Assembly: GCF_001540865.1 (NCBI RefSeq)
Contig: NC_033640.1
Span: 5,092,813-5,156,812 of the forward strand
Length of the DNA: 64,000 bases
Direction of reading: 5' to 3'
Origin: Ananas comosus
Taxonomy: Eukaryota > Streptophyta > Magnoliopsida > Poales > Bromeliaceae
Shown: positions 10,401 through 22,507 of the stretch, piece after piece
Position numbering within the stretch: the stretch's first letter is position 1
How the letters are laid out: each line of letters begins with the position of its first letter
Notes under the pieces: model-generated
The model's input: only the letters and a program-made list of their open reading frames with translations
Databases searched by the model: none
What the model was told of the DNA's origin: nothing
Position numbers and translations under genes: made by a program

Positions 10401-13275
10401 GAGGTTGGTTGCATAAACTTCAGAGATGGGGGTGGTGTTATGCCCCGATAGAGCTTACAGGGTGCACGGATACCCCGTGAAGATCAATCCCGAGGATGAT
10501 CTCGAAGACGGCTTTTTAGAACACGGTTGGACATTATGGAGGTTCACAGTTTATGCCGTTTCGCGGCTTACTATGCGGGCCCGAGCTTTAGGCGATGGGA
10601 ATGAACGTGTTTCAAGCATTATCTAGATAGGTTCGTCGTCGGGGTGAACATTCATCGGGCAGGACGTATTTTTGAGTCTACTCTCGAAGTGATGTGGATC
10701 CTGAGGAGCATGTTGAGGGGATTGTACTCAGTACTGTCGAGAAAGGAGCTTGATTGACAAGTTGAAAATGTGATTTTTATCAAGGCGCGGAGAGGAACTG
10801 CCTTCCTTGGACATTTGATTTCTCGGAATGGGTATAGCGTGCGGATCCTAAGAAGATTAAAGCAATGCAAGATGGGCTGAGACCGCACGAGCGTCACGGA
10901 GATACGGAGCTCCTTGATTGGCCGGTTACTACCGGAGATTTTATAGAGGGCGTTTGTAAACTGTCTAACTCTCCACGAGGCTCACGCACACAGGAGTTAA
11001 GTTCATTGAGAATTAGCTAGTGCGAGGAGCGGAAGTTCAAGAGTTGTTGAAGCAGAGTGATTGACGACCGCGCCCGAACTCTGACCTTACCAGTAGCTGG
11101 GAGCCGTCCGGTGATGTCGGTTTATGTGAACGCTTTCACTGAATGGATTGGCTGGGTGGATTGAAAGTGACGCACGATGCAGAAGGGGATGGTATGCTTT
11201 TCTCGCCACTAAAGGATGTAATGGAGAGAAAGATATCCACCGACGCCATGATTGGAGTTGCGCCAAGCACGCGATAGTGTTCGCATGAGCACGGGGTATG
11301 GCGCCACTACCTTGGTATGGGCGTAGCGGGGCGCCCACAGGCAAGGAGGCCAAGTCGTAGAGAGTATCAACATACCAGATAAGAGTTAAATGAAGCCAGT
11401 AGCTGTTTAATGTTAGAGCGAGTTGAACTTGAGAGCAGCGAGGGAATGTGTCATGGAGCTGCTGAAGGATTATGAGGTCTGACGATGGCTTTTACCACAC
11501 CGGGCAAGGCTACAGTGACGTGGCGGTATGCTGTGAGTAGGAAATCGATGGAAAACTTAGCGAAACTGATACTGTTTGTAAAGTCAACCGCCAGGGGGGT
11601 TTGAATCAGCATGATGAGCGGTTGGAGTTGGAGGGTGAGTTGAACTCCTGACCGCCTATGGGAGTTGGATAGGCAATTGCGTGTGGTGCAACTTAATTGT
11701 TGGATAGATAAAGAAAGCAAGCTTGATGGGAGTTGCAAAGATTTCGAGATAAATGTGTGGAGGAGAGCGAAGAGCCACGACTGGATGAGTTGACGCGGTG
11801 ACTTCATTTGGACGATCAGGATTGATGGTTTCGTGGGCGGAGTTGTATAACCCGCGGCATTCGGGGATTAAGATAATATTCTTCAAGAACGCACCGAGCG
11901 GCCGTAGCTATAATCCGGGAGGGCACAAATGTACAAGGATGAAAGTTGCTTTATTGGTGGCCCGGGTATGAAAAATGACGTTTGCGAGTTTGTGGCTCGT
12001 GTCTAACTTGCCAAAGTAAAAGTCTGCAGCACCGAGTTCCGCGGGGGAAACTTCAGAGTTACTATTCCAGTGTGGGAGGGGGAGGATCACATGGCGATTT
12101 TTGTGACATGGATTGCCCGTCACATGGCGGGGCATGACTGCGTATTTGGGTGATCGTGGATAGGTGACGAAGTCGACGACTTCATACTTATGTGCATCGC
12201 TTGGACCGGAGAGAAGCTGCACAAGTGTACCTTTGATGAGATTGTGCGACTTCATGGAAGTGCCGTACATCGATTGTATCTGATCGCGACACGGCTTCGT
12301 GTCTCACTTTTGAAGGAGTTAAGGACGCCGCGTAGGCACTCGACTGGGATTCAGCACAGAATTCACCAGCAGATGGATGGCAAAGTCGGAGCGCCTATTC
12401 AGAACCTTAGAGATATTGCTCCGAGCATGCGTGATAGACTTTCAGGAGGATGGTCGCAACTCCTGACTATGGCGGGAGTTTGTTCTATAACAAGAGATTA
12501 GTCAAGAACTAGAGCATCAGAGATTGGAGCCCTTGAAGAACTATCATGGGACGGAAGTTAGAATAGCCATTCAGTTGGAGTGGAATCGGCGAGATATTGG
12601 GCTTTGGCCCTTGATGTTGGCTCAGGAAGCTGGAGGGGACACAGGTGAGTCGAATTGCATCAGGGGAGCGACTTATTGACGAGGAGCGAGAGAAGAAAGA
12701 ATAGACAGATGAGATAAAGGCGATCGACTGGACGGCGAGCGTGCGCAGTTCCAAAGTTGGGAGACCATGTTTCTTGAGGTCTCTGACCGACAGAGGAATT
12801 CAAGAGGATGGTGAGGAGTTCGGGGAGCTGCACGGGGGGGGGAGAGTCCCTTGTACTTCAATTGCGACCGATATGAGATTTAGAGGTGTCGAGGTCGGAG
12901 AGCGTATCGACTGCGTTTACCACCGCAGACCTATCGGGCATTGCACAACGTCTTTCACGTAGTCCGGCTCCTTCGGAGGTACATTCATGATCACTCAGGT
13001 TGGAAGCGCGTACAGTGACTGCGCGGAGGATTTTGAGCTTCGAGGAGCAACCAGTGAAGGATTTGGCTCGCAAAATGAAGTTAGCTGCGGAATCGGGCGT
13101 ATTCCGTATGTGAAGGGTTCTTTGGAAGCAACCTACGGGGAGCGGAGAGGCACGTGGAGCTAGAGAGTCCGTTGCAAGGAGCGCTACCCATCTGGGTTTT
13201 CAGAGGGGCTTTGAGGTAGGCGCGTTGCTATTTCGCCAGTTTCGCGCGAAACTCCGTTTTTAGGAGGGGGTGAAA
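7458..13275 (+). pseudogene. element G: heavily damaged plus-strand gypsy gag-pol
   Basis: Landmarks of a full chromovirus appear in order but in shifting frames. There is a degraded primer-binding site (7483-7494) and a degraded leader hairpin (7704-7721). The Gag coiled-coil end lies near 8040 and a MERLNEFRRC-like block at 8311. A Gag zinc knuckle (VICGGP, then CGQREAH) lies at 9150-9270. The protease motif FDTGA is near 9585, and RT block VKKKDGS/VDYR-like sequence lies at 10290-10375. The integrase core spans 11925-12450, the GDHVFL block is at about 12757, and ALHNVFHV is near 12936. Many small indels and changes leave no usable frame. Open stretches here, such as the one from 8459, are chance frames. 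Confidence 0.75.
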
Positions 13276-15255
13276 TGGATAGCACATGGACCTTTGCAAA
13301 TTGCCGAGGTTCGAGTTTCGATTTGTATTCCGCTTTCCACAACTTGGTGGAGGGGTCGAATGGGATCGTCTAAAAGTTCGATCGCTGAGAGGTTTGCAGA
13401 GTCCGGAGGTGTTTTACTCTCGGGAGACCGGTCCCTGATAGGAGAGACGGTCCACAAGTGAACGCAGTGCGCAGTGGCCGCGAGAGCAACCGGTCGCCTG
13501 GCAGTTGAGACCGGTCCCCTGAGAGGCGTCTACCGCGGGTGAGAGACCGTCCGCGCGCAGGGGAAAGACCGGATTCCGGAACGTTGGTTGTTTGTCCATA
13601 GCGGGGGAGGACCTGAGAGGTACAGGGTCCAGGTCGGAGGGGGACGCGTCCCTCTGGGCGAAATGCCCAGACCTAAGCGGGGCTAATGAATTTGGAGTTT
13701 AGTTTGAGGGCCTGATGTGGATTTGTTACTTTAGAGGTATAAGCCAGCCCTGTGCTGCTCACCTCTCACTCTCATTTTCGCTCCTCACACCTCTATACTA
13801 CACTGTCTAGAGAGAGAAAGGGAAGAGAAGAGGAGAATGAGAAGGAGAAGAGCTTGATTGGAGGCTTGTGAGCGCATCTTCTTTCCTCTTCACCTTTGGA
13901 GAGTTGGAGCTTGCGTTGGGAAGCTTGTGGAGGTCTAGAACTTAACCCTACTTCGGTTTTGAGCTTTGGATTGGGGTGCTTTTGAGGTTTGTAGACTTGT
14001 AATCCCAAATTTGTTACATGCTTTCCTAGGTGTTTACTAAATGAACCTAGGATTTTGGGGAAATTTAGGGTTTATTTTTTGGCGGTTTTTGATTTGGCGG
14101 GCTTTGGAATCCAATTGAATTGATGGGTTCATAGAGACCTCTTGGTTTTAGGTTAGATTGCGAAGGACACTCAACTCCATTTGGAGATCTGTGAGGAGCT
14201 GCTTCGCAATCGGTAAGTTTTCTCCAACGTACAGCTTGAGGAGGGCAGGCTTAATGAGGTGAGCTATTTTGCGTTAGTTTCGTTTGGGTGCCCTATTTTT
14301 GATGTTTCTAGGGTACTAGGAGCTGGGTTGGATACCTTCGTTTCGGCCGAACGAAGAAGTTGATTTTGGTGGTTTGATTCATTGGAAATAGGGCAAAATG
14401 GCCCCTTGCCTGTCTAAACTTTTGTTAAAATATTTTGATGAAATTCATCTAATATATGACTCATCGTTGTTGAATTTTAAACACTTATATGCATGGGCCT
14501 ATAGATCGTAAATTTGCACATCCATATAGTGCTATATGTGTGTTGCATGAATTGTGAATAGTGCTTGGTTTTACCAAGTTGAGAACATGTCTCCATGCTA
14601 GAGTGATGGAATTACAGCGTCATGAAAATTAATGCCAATGCTTGGAGACTCGCTCTGAACCAATTAAGTGTCATCAAGGGGCACTTGAAAAGAGTAAAAC
14701 TATTATAAATACACCTAGGCGTGACGTAGGTAAACGGCACTAGGTATATCTGCCTACCTCCGCAATGTTAGACATCATGTGAATAGAGATAGGCGCATTG
14801 AGGATACTTGATAGGTATTCCATGTTGTATAGACATGAGGACTTGCGCTCTTGAGACGTGGATCTTTGTTGCCTTGATTTTACGCATTTTGTGCTCATGC
14901 GCACATGGCTTTGAGGGTCGCTCCTGTTACAAGCCGGCACTCCGGAGGATAGCCATTCGCGGACAATTGACTCGCGGTGCGGGATTGAGGCGCGAAGGTG
15001 GTTCGGGCGGGAGGCTCATCCCTGAGTGGGGATGTTGAATACACAGGGCCAGTTAGGGCACGGGCAGGCCAACAGCCTTCAGGTGGGGTCTGGATATGAT
15101 TGGGATTAGTGAACGGAACGTGCTTTGTGAACTCTAAACTATAAAGTGGACTTGGACTAGAAAAGTAAAACAATGACATCCCTACTATTTGGGATTGAGA
15201 AAATTGGATTGGTTGATTCCTACGCTTGATGCATGTGATACCCATCCATGTATAT
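13276..15255 (+). repeat. 3' LTR of element G, cut by the gap
   Basis: It begins just after a decayed polypurine tract (AGGAGGGGGTGAAA) with sequence matching the usual LTR start (CATGGACCTTTGCAAATTGC). It carries a degraded ACCGGT array at 13421-13575, and at 14910-14950 the block GGGTCGCTCCTGTTACAAGCCGGCACTCCGGA in damaged form. It runs into the 100-N gap, so its end is missing. Confidence 0.65.
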
Positions 15256-15355
15256 NNNNNNNNNNNNNNNNNNNNNNNNNNNNNNNNNNNNNNNNNNNNN
15301 NNNNNNNNNNNNNNNNNNNNNNNNNNNNNNNNNNNNNNNNNNNNNNNNNNNNNNN
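15256..15355. other. assembly gap, 100 N
   Basis: A run of exactly 100 Ns, the conventional gap of unknown size. It separates a plus-orientation LTR without its end from a minus-orientation LTR without its head. Confidence 0.99.
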
Positions 15356-15664
15356 TAGCAACCTCCACTGAGCTCCTGCAGTCATGCTGGGTTCAAATAG
15401 ATAGGATCAAGATGTGAAATTACCAATTTAGCCCTGCTGCCACGTTTCTGCCATTGTGTACCGATACACAATGATGGCTGTACCAGTACACCAAGCAGAA
15501 AAATACTGATTCCGCTAGATCAAACCACTTTCTTGCTTTTGGCCATCCAATCATTCTCTAACTTGTCCAAAAATTTGTCCAAGCCTTTTAGAACATATAC
15601 GATAGATCCACATATCAATCCTCACACTCGAATTTCGCAATTTGCAAAAGTTCAGTGTATTACA
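15356..15664 (-). repeat. 3' LTR fragment of element A
   Basis: On the plus strand it ends CAGTGTATTACA, so on the element strand the LTR starts TGTAATACACTG directly after the polypurine tract. It contains degenerate TACCGGTACA-type words (TACCGATACA, TACCAGTACA) at 15454-15505. The rest falls in the gap. Confidence 0.75.
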
Positions 15665-15676
15665 TTCACCCCTCCT
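15665..15676 (-). other. polypurine tract of element A
   Basis: On the minus strand AGGAGGGGTGAA directly precedes the 3' LTR. This is the usual primer site for plus-strand DNA synthesis. Confidence 0.8.
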
Positions 15677-15715
15677 AAAAAGAAGTTTCGTCCGCGAAAC
15701 TTGTAAATACTTATC

Positions 15716-18700
15716 TCAAGATTCTGTCGAGAAAAGATAGGGATAGTGCTCTTGCATTGCATTCTCCAGTTCCCAAGTGGCTTCCCGTTCATCGTGATTG
15801 CTCCAAAGTATTTTCACATAGGGTATTTTGCGGTTTCGAAGCCGTTTCACCTCTCGAGCTAGTATTCTCACTGGATGCTCCTCAAAGCTCAAATCTTCTC
15901 GTAAATCCACCGGAGTACTTTCCAATATGTGGGTTGGATAAAAAACATATTTTTGAAGTGTGGACACATGAAATACATTATGCACTCCCGATAGGTTCGG
16001 CGGCAAAGCAAGCCGATACGCTACGGGACCTATCCGTTCCAACACCTCGTAGGGTCCAATAAATCGAGGACTTAACTTCCCTCAAATACCAAATCTCTTA
16101 ACCCCCTTTGTCGGTGAAACTTTCAGGAATACATGATCGCCAACTTGAAATTTCAGTTCTCGCCGACGTTTATCCGCATAGCTCCTTTGTCGACTTTGAG
16201 CTGTCAGTAAATGTTCCCGTGCAAGTCGAACTTTAGCTTCGGCTTCCTGTAACACATCTGGACCCAAGACTAGTCTTTCCCCCACTTCACTCCAATGAAG
16301 TGGTGATCTGCACTTTCTACCATAAAGGGCTTCAAATGGTGCCATCTAAATGCTTGCTTGATAACTATTGTTATAAGCAAATTCTGCCATCGGTAGGAAC
16401 TGTGGCCAACTGCCCTGAAAATCAATCACACAGGCCCACAACATATCTTCAAGGGTTTGGATGGTACGCTCGAACCGCCCGTCACTTTGGGGGTAGAAAG
16501 CAGTACTAAAATCTAATCGGGTACCCATGGCCTCCTGTAAGCTCCTCCAAAAATGCGATACGAATCGAGTGTCTCGATCTGAAACAATAGAAGCAGGTAC
16601 TCCGTGTAATCGCATAATTTCATCTAAGTACACTTGTGCGATTCTCTCCCCCGACCAAACTGTATGGATTGGAATAAAGTGGGCAGATTTGGTCAATCTA
16701 TCCACAATTACCCAAATGGCATCGTGACCTGCTTGTGAGCTGGGAAATCCAACAATAAAATCCATAGTAATCCTCTCCCATTTCCACACTAATATGGGTA
16801 GGCTCTGAAGTTTTCCTGCAGGAAGTCGATGTTCAGCTTTAACCTGCTGACAGGTTAAGCATTTAGCCACAAAATCTGCAACTTCCTTTTTCATTCAAGG
16901 CCACCAGTAAGTCAACTTCAAATCTTTATACATTTTCGTACTTCCAGGATGCAAAGTATACTGTGCCCGATGTGCTTCTGTTAAAATCTCCTCTTTAATA
17001 CCAGAATCTGCCGGTACACAAATTCTATCACTGAATTTTAACAATCCCTGATCATCCACTCGAAAGTCACTAACATGATCAGCAGTGATCCTTGCTCGAA
17101 TCTTTTGCAGAAATTCATCATGTGCCTGCTTTTCCTTAATTCGATCGATCAGGGTAGGTTGCACCACCAATGACATAAGTCGCCAAGGCGTGTCAGGAGC
17201 TACAACTTTCAAATTCAACTGTTCCATTTCCTTTACCAACAATGGTTGCATAGTTATTGACATCGCTAAATTTACCGTCGATTTCCGACTTAAAGCATCT
17301 GCTATGACATTAGCTTTTCCTGGATGATAGAGGATAGTCAAATCATAATCCTTGAGCAACTCCAACCATCTACGTTGTCTCAAGTTTAATTCCTTTTGAG
17401 TAAACAGATACTTTAAGCTTTTATGATCTGTGTAAATCTCACAATGTTCGCCGTAGAGGTAGTGGCGCCAAAGCTTCAAAACAAAGACAACAGCAGCCAA
17501 TTTAAGATCATGTGTAGGGTAGTTCTTTTCATAATCCTTTAATTGGCGAGATGCATAAGCAATTACTCTGCCATTCTGCATTAGAACACACCCTAATCCA
17601 TTTAGCGACGCATCACTGTAAATCACATAATCCATTCCAGTAACCGGTAATGCTAGAATCGGGGCAGTAGTCAACCGTTCCTTTAGCTCTTGAAAGCTTC
17701 TTTCGCAGGTTTCATTCCACAGGAATTTAGCTCCTTTATGTGTAAGTCGAGTGAGAGGCGTAGACATATTCGCGAACCCTTCAACAAATCTTCGGTAGTA
17801 TCCCGCCAAGTCAAGGAACCTCCGAATCTCTGTAACATTGGTCGGCCTAGGCCAATCTTTAATCGCTTCGATCTTCTTTGGATCCACAGCTATCCCAGCC
17901 TCTGAAATGACATGTCTCAGAAATGCTACTTCTCGAAGCCAAAATTCTCATTTCTTTAATTTTGCAAACAGTTTTTTTTCTCGAGGTACTTGTAACACCA
18001 CTCTTAAATGGTTTTCATGCTCCTCATCACTTCGAGAATATATCAAGATATCGTCAATAAACACGACCACAATCCTGTCCAAATAGGGTTTAAAGACACG
18101 GTTCATTAAATCCATAAAGGCTGCTGGGGCATTTGTCAATCCAAATGGCATAACTGTAAATTCATAATGCCCATATCCTGCCCTAAAAGCGGTATTGGAA
18201 ACATCTTCCGGCTTGATCTTATGCTGATGATAACCTGATTGCAAATCAATCTTGGAATACACTTTCGATCCTTGCAGCTGATCGAATAAATCATCGATTC
18301 TGGGTAATGGATATTTATTCTTGATTGTGACTTTGTTGATTTCTCGATAATCCACGCACAATTGAAGAGATCCATCTTTCTTTTTCACAAATAAAAACAG
18401 TGCTCCCCAAGGCGACACACTCGGTCGAATGAAGCCTTTATCCAATAAATCTTGTAACTGTGCCTTCAGTTCTTTCAATTCAGCGGGTGCCATCCTATAG
18501 GGTGCTTTTGAGATTGGGGTAGTCCCAGGGACAAGATCTATCACAAACTCAACTTCCCTATCAGGTGGCATACTAGGCAACTCAGCTGGAAACACATCCC
18601 CGAACTCCCGCACAACCGGAATATCATCAATCTTGGCGGCTTCTCCTTCGCTCACAGAAATACTAGTCAAATAGGCTACACAACCTCTCCGAATCAACTG

Positions 18701-20542
18701 TCGTGCTCGCGAAGGGCTAATAGTCATTGCGAACAATGAACTCTGGCACCCCTTATAAACAAACTCCTGCTGACCCGGTTCCCTAAAGGTCACCGTTCTA
18801 TTCGTGCAATCAATGGTCGCATAATACTGTGTTAGCCAATCCATACCCAACAATACTATATCAAACTCGCCTAGTTTGTGTAGTGCCAAAAGATCCACTG
18901 GCATAATCCAGTCGCCTACCCTAACTGGGCAGCGAGGGCAAAACTCACAAACATCTAGGGTATGGTTGGGCACGATCACTCGTCCCGGATGCAAAGTATG
19001 TACTAACTGAATGCTATGCAGCTTGGCGAACTGCCGATCAATAAAAGAATGCGAGGCACCAGTATCAAATAAAGTACGAACACGAACATCATAAATTATA
19101 ATAATACCTGCTACGACCTCCTCTGCTGTTGTGGCCTCCTCTGTCTGGGCAGCGTACATACGCACACTCGAACCCTGCCGAGGACTCTCAGACTGCCGGT
19201 GTCCCGGTGGTCATCTGTACTGAGAGGGTGCTGTCGGGGTCCCCTGACCCGGAGCTGACGGTGCAGGTGCAGATGATGATGATGGGGCAGGCGAAGAACC
19301 TCTCGGGCACTCTGAGCGAAAGTGGCCCTCCTGACCGCAGAGAAAACACCTGCCCCCACGTTATGGACACTGTGGCGGAAAGTGAGGCCCGCCACAAATG
19401 ACACAACGTGGCTGTCGACGACGCTCAGGTGCTCTGCGGGGTGCTGAAGAACCTCGACCCCTCGACTGGCCCGACTGGCCTCTCGGATACTTCGGCGGTC
19501 TCCTGAAGGATTGCTGACCACTGTTCTCAGCTGTTGGTCTTTTCCCTTTACTTCGATCCACAATATCTATTTCCTTCATAATTTCTGCCTCTTTTTTCAC
19601 AATCAAGGCTCGATTCACCACTTCCCTGTAAGTAGAAAGGTTTGACGCCTGGACCAATCTGAAAATCGCAAGCCGTAAACCCACCTCAAAAATACGGGCC
19701 TTATCCTCATCATCTCGAACCACAAAAGGAATACAGTGCAGTAATCGGGAGAACTCTCGCTCATGCTCTGCTACTGTCCTGTCCCCTTACCTCAGGTTTC
19801 TCAGATCCCTTTCCATCTGCCTCCTCACACTCTGTGGAAAATAGGTTGTCAATAGTAATTCCTTGAACCTCGTCCAGGTAATCGCTGGCAAATCCACACG
19901 GGGGTCCTCATGGATATCTACCCACCACCTGTAATCCTCGCCATCGAGGTGGTGTGTCGCAAACCAAACTCTGTATCGCTCCTCAACAAAAGTATCATAG
20001 AATAGTTTCTCCATGTGCATCAGCCATTTTTCGACCACCGAGTGATCTGCTTTTTCCCCGTCTAAGATACGAGGGTTACAACGACGGAATTCATTCAGTC
20101 GTTCCATCATCCGCTCTCGCTCCTCAACCCCCACCATCTCTGGTAACACTGTCCCTGTCGCTACCACATGCACTGGTGGTAGTACTACTGTCTCCTGTCG
20201 GGTCTCTACACTCAGAGCTACTGGCGAGGTATCTGGTACCGGTGACTATGCTCTCACTGTCGCATCCCTGTCTGGTACTGTAGGCACAGGATCAGGAATC
20301 TCTCTGTCGGTCGTCTGCCGCAGTAGTAAATCCTCTAACCTTCTCATTCTGTCATCCTGTCGACGCGCAGTATCCATCTGTTGTCGCGCTGCCGCAGCCT
20401 GCTGAGTCACTAGATCAGTCAACATCGCAAGTTGATCCTGCAACTCATGGATCCCACTAGATCCGGAAGTAACGGAGGTCTCCACTTCCTCCGCATCAGC
20501 CGCCTCAGCCGCCTCGGCGGTCCTCGAACGAGTCAAAGGCAT
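15716..20542 (-). pseudogene. gag-pol: Gag-Pol polyprotein of element A, eight in-frame stops, no frameshift
   Basis: One 1608-codon frame runs from MPLTRSRT to the stop at 15716. Domains in order: a Gag core (codons ~110-300) with EKLFYDTFVEERYRVWFATHH; CVICGGPHFP and the CCHC knuckle CFLCGQEGH; protease [11 protein letters not shown] with VKKKDGS and [11 protein letters not shown]; RNase H with YSDASLNG and [10 protein letters not shown]; integrase with CLTCQQ, DFIVGF, SDRDTRF and PQSDGRFERT; and a C-terminal chromodomain (VKRLRNRKIPYVK to REATWELE). Stops lie at 20246, 19787, 19361, 19211, 17948, 16895, 16346 and 16082 (codons 99, 252, 394, 444, 865, 1216, 1399, 1487). Several fit C-to-T change, for example Gln at codons 252 and 394 and Arg at 1487. 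The usual RNase H glutamate in HDLELAA is Lys here. The copy cannot make an active polyprotein. Confidence 0.9.
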
Positions 20543-20666
20543 CTTAAGCTGCAGCACAAAAACAAACATAGATTAATAAAACCTATACTATTAAATCTTT
20601 ACTTCAGATATAAGCCAACTAATCAAGCGAAAGTAATGAAATGTAACGCATACTAACTTCCGATGT

Positions 20667-20688
20667 CACGTTGTCGGCCGCCAACGTG
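20667..20688 (-). promoter_or_regulatory. leader hairpin, element A
   Basis: On the element strand, CACGTTG/CAACGTG (7 perfect pairs) closes the loop GCGGCCGA. It starts about 180 nt after the primer-binding site and ends 124 nt before the gag ATG. The stem differs from that of element 1 but is fully paired. Confidence 0.7.
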
Positions 20689-20868
20689 GCCCTCTGCAAA
20701 GTTAGTAATTGCACATTCCGATCAAACTCCTACCATTCGGAGTTTATAAATTACCCAATCAAAGTACTTTCGCTGACAACAAACTCGACTAGACCTCGTC
20801 ACTCACGAGCCTATCCTTATGGTCCAACCAGCCTAAGGTTTACTAGGTCTACTAATACTCAACCGTAG

Positions 20869-20880
20869 GCTCTGATACCA
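20869..20880 (-). other. primer-binding site of element A
   Basis: On the minus strand TGGTATCAGAGC, matching initiator tRNA-Met, eight bases inside the 5' LTR boundary. Confidence 0.9.
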
Positions 20881-20888
20881 CTATAATT

Positions 20889-21292
20889 TGTCACGCCCGG
20901 GTACCAACGGAAGCATATCTGGTACGTGCACAGACCCGCCATACACCTGTAGTATATAAGGCGTCTAAAAAGAAGCAAGTCGATAGGAAGAAAACATAGA
21001 AAATCTTATCTTGATATCAGAGCAGCGTACAAGTCGATAAACTATCAACAGTAGGACAAAGAGAACTCAAACCAAAATCTCACATCAAAGAGAAGTATCA
21101 CAACTATAGTTCCCGGTCCAAACAGTAATATACATCACGGGGTATACAAAAGTAGATACAATGGTAGTCTCTCTATACACTGGGACATCACCCTCGGCCG
21201 TAGCCCGAGTAGCAAGGTGATCGACTAGCAAGCTCCTAGCAATGTCTAGCTAGACGCGACTCCCTTGCCACGATCCCTAGCCTCTCTTGTAA
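20889..21292 (-). repeat. 5' LTR fragment of element A
   Basis: On the plus strand it starts TGTCACGCCCGGGTACC and shows the usual CAGACCCGCCATAC and GGCGTCTA blocks. It stops at the single N at 21293, after which an unrelated LTR tail begins. Confidence 0.85.
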
Positions 21293-21293
21293 N

Positions 21294-21485
21294 ATATTGT
21301 TTGATACCTTCCTTATGCAATCGTTGTTGAAAATTGTTCCTGTTTGGAACCTCTTGTACTTGTATTGATTGCGACGCCTTGAACGTACAGGGGAGACTCT
21401 GTCCGCGTGCAAGGAAAATCCTGTTCGTTCGGGGGTCTGTTGGCGTGCCCGAATCAGACCAAATAGGCGGGCTCGGGGCGTGACA
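21294..21485 (+). repeat. tail of a plus-orientation gypsy LTR
   Basis: It ends CTCGGGGCGTGACA and resembles the ends of the LTRs at 4936 and 42498, sharing the TCTGTCCGYGTGC/GTTTGACGTGC region. It interrupts the Gag of element B immediately after its first zinc-knuckle motif. The front part is missing at the N at 21293. Confidence 0.75.
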
Positions 21486-22379
21486 CTGCCTGCCCGCTGT
21501 GGACATTGCAGTGGAAAGTGAGGACCACCGCATATCACACACTGGGGAGGCCGATGTCGGTCGGATCCTCCTCGCTGCGCTGCCGAGCCGCGCCCATGCT
21601 GCTGGCTCCTAGGGTGCTTCGGTGGCCTCCTAAAGTGTGTCTGACTCGAACCCTCCGCCGCGGGCCTTTTTCCCTTATCCTTGTCCACCCCTTCTCGCCG
21701 TTCCTGAACATCCGCCGCGCTGCTCTCCACTATGAGCGCGCGGTTCACCACCTCCAGGTAGGTTTGGAGGTTAGAAGATTGCACAAATCGGAAGATAGAC
21801 GGTAGCAATCCTCGCTCGAAGATGCGGGCCTTGTCCTCGTCGTCCCGCACAACGAAAGACACGCAATACAGAAGCCGAGAAAACTCCCTCTCGAACTCGG
21901 CTACAGTCCGGTCTCCCTGGCGCAAGTTGCGCAAGTCCTGCTCCATCTTCCTTTTGACAATGTCGGGGAAGTAGTGCGCCAGTAGAAGTTCCTTGAACTT
22001 TTTCTAAGAGATAGCCGCCAAATCCGTGCTGGGGTTCTCCTGAATGTCCAGCCACCAGCGGTAGGCCTCGTCGTCCAAATGGTGTGTAGCGAGCCAAACT
22101 CGATCCCTCTCCTCCACGAAGGTGTCGCGGAAGAGCTTCTCCATGTGCATCAACCACTTCTCCACGATCCAGTGGTCGACCTTCTCTCCATCGAAGATCC
22201 GAGGACTGCACCTCTTGAACTCGTTGAGGCACTCCATCAGTCGGTCCCGCTCCTCTCCAACAGCTGTCACGGGAAATGCCGCCCCCGCCAGAGGCACCTG
22301 CACGGGTGGTGCCACCAACTCCTCTCCCTGCAGTGCAACCGCAGGTGTGGAGCGCGATGTGTCGAGAACGGGGGACGAC
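21486..22379 (-). pseudogene. gag: Gag fragment of element B
   Basis: A minus-strand Gag piece of the A/C subfamily. It starts in the N-terminal linker at 22379. It then shows LMECLNEFKRCSPRIFDGEK, WLATHHLDDEAYRWW, the LRQGDRTVAEFEREFSRLL block and CVICGGPHFPLQC. One in-frame TAG near 22003 replaces the Trp usual in this block (a G-to-A change), with no frameshift. The fragment ends at 21486, where a foreign LTR tail sits. The first ~100 residues are missing because the frame joins directly to B's LTR start region at 22380. Confidence 0.8.
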
Positions 22380-22507
22380 CATCAAATCTTGTACCGGTAC
22401 ACAGCTTGGCTGAGGATAACCCGAGAGCAGGACCAACAATCCACCCTTTTGGATTTTGGTGCCAAGTTCAAACCTCAATTCTCGGGATATGAGCCATAGG
22501 TCGGAAC

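Larger units (their letters stand above)
15356..21292 (-). mobile_element. element A: Ty3/gypsy chromovirus (Tekay/Del type), LTRs truncated
   Basis: A minus-strand element with partial 5' LTR (20889-21292), primer-binding site, leader hairpin, one Gag-Pol frame (20542-15716), polypurine tract and the last ~300 bp of the 3' LTR (15356-15664, on the gap side). The Pol order is protease, RT, RNase H, integrase, chromodomain, as in chromoviruses. The C-terminal chromodomain and long LTRs point to the Tekay/Del clade. Both ends are lost at assembly breaks, so target duplications cannot be tested. Confidence 0.85.

Noticed and set aside
22079..22499. Plus-strand open frames of 125-137 codons
   Set aside because: They are antisense shadows of the Gag of element B on the minus strand.
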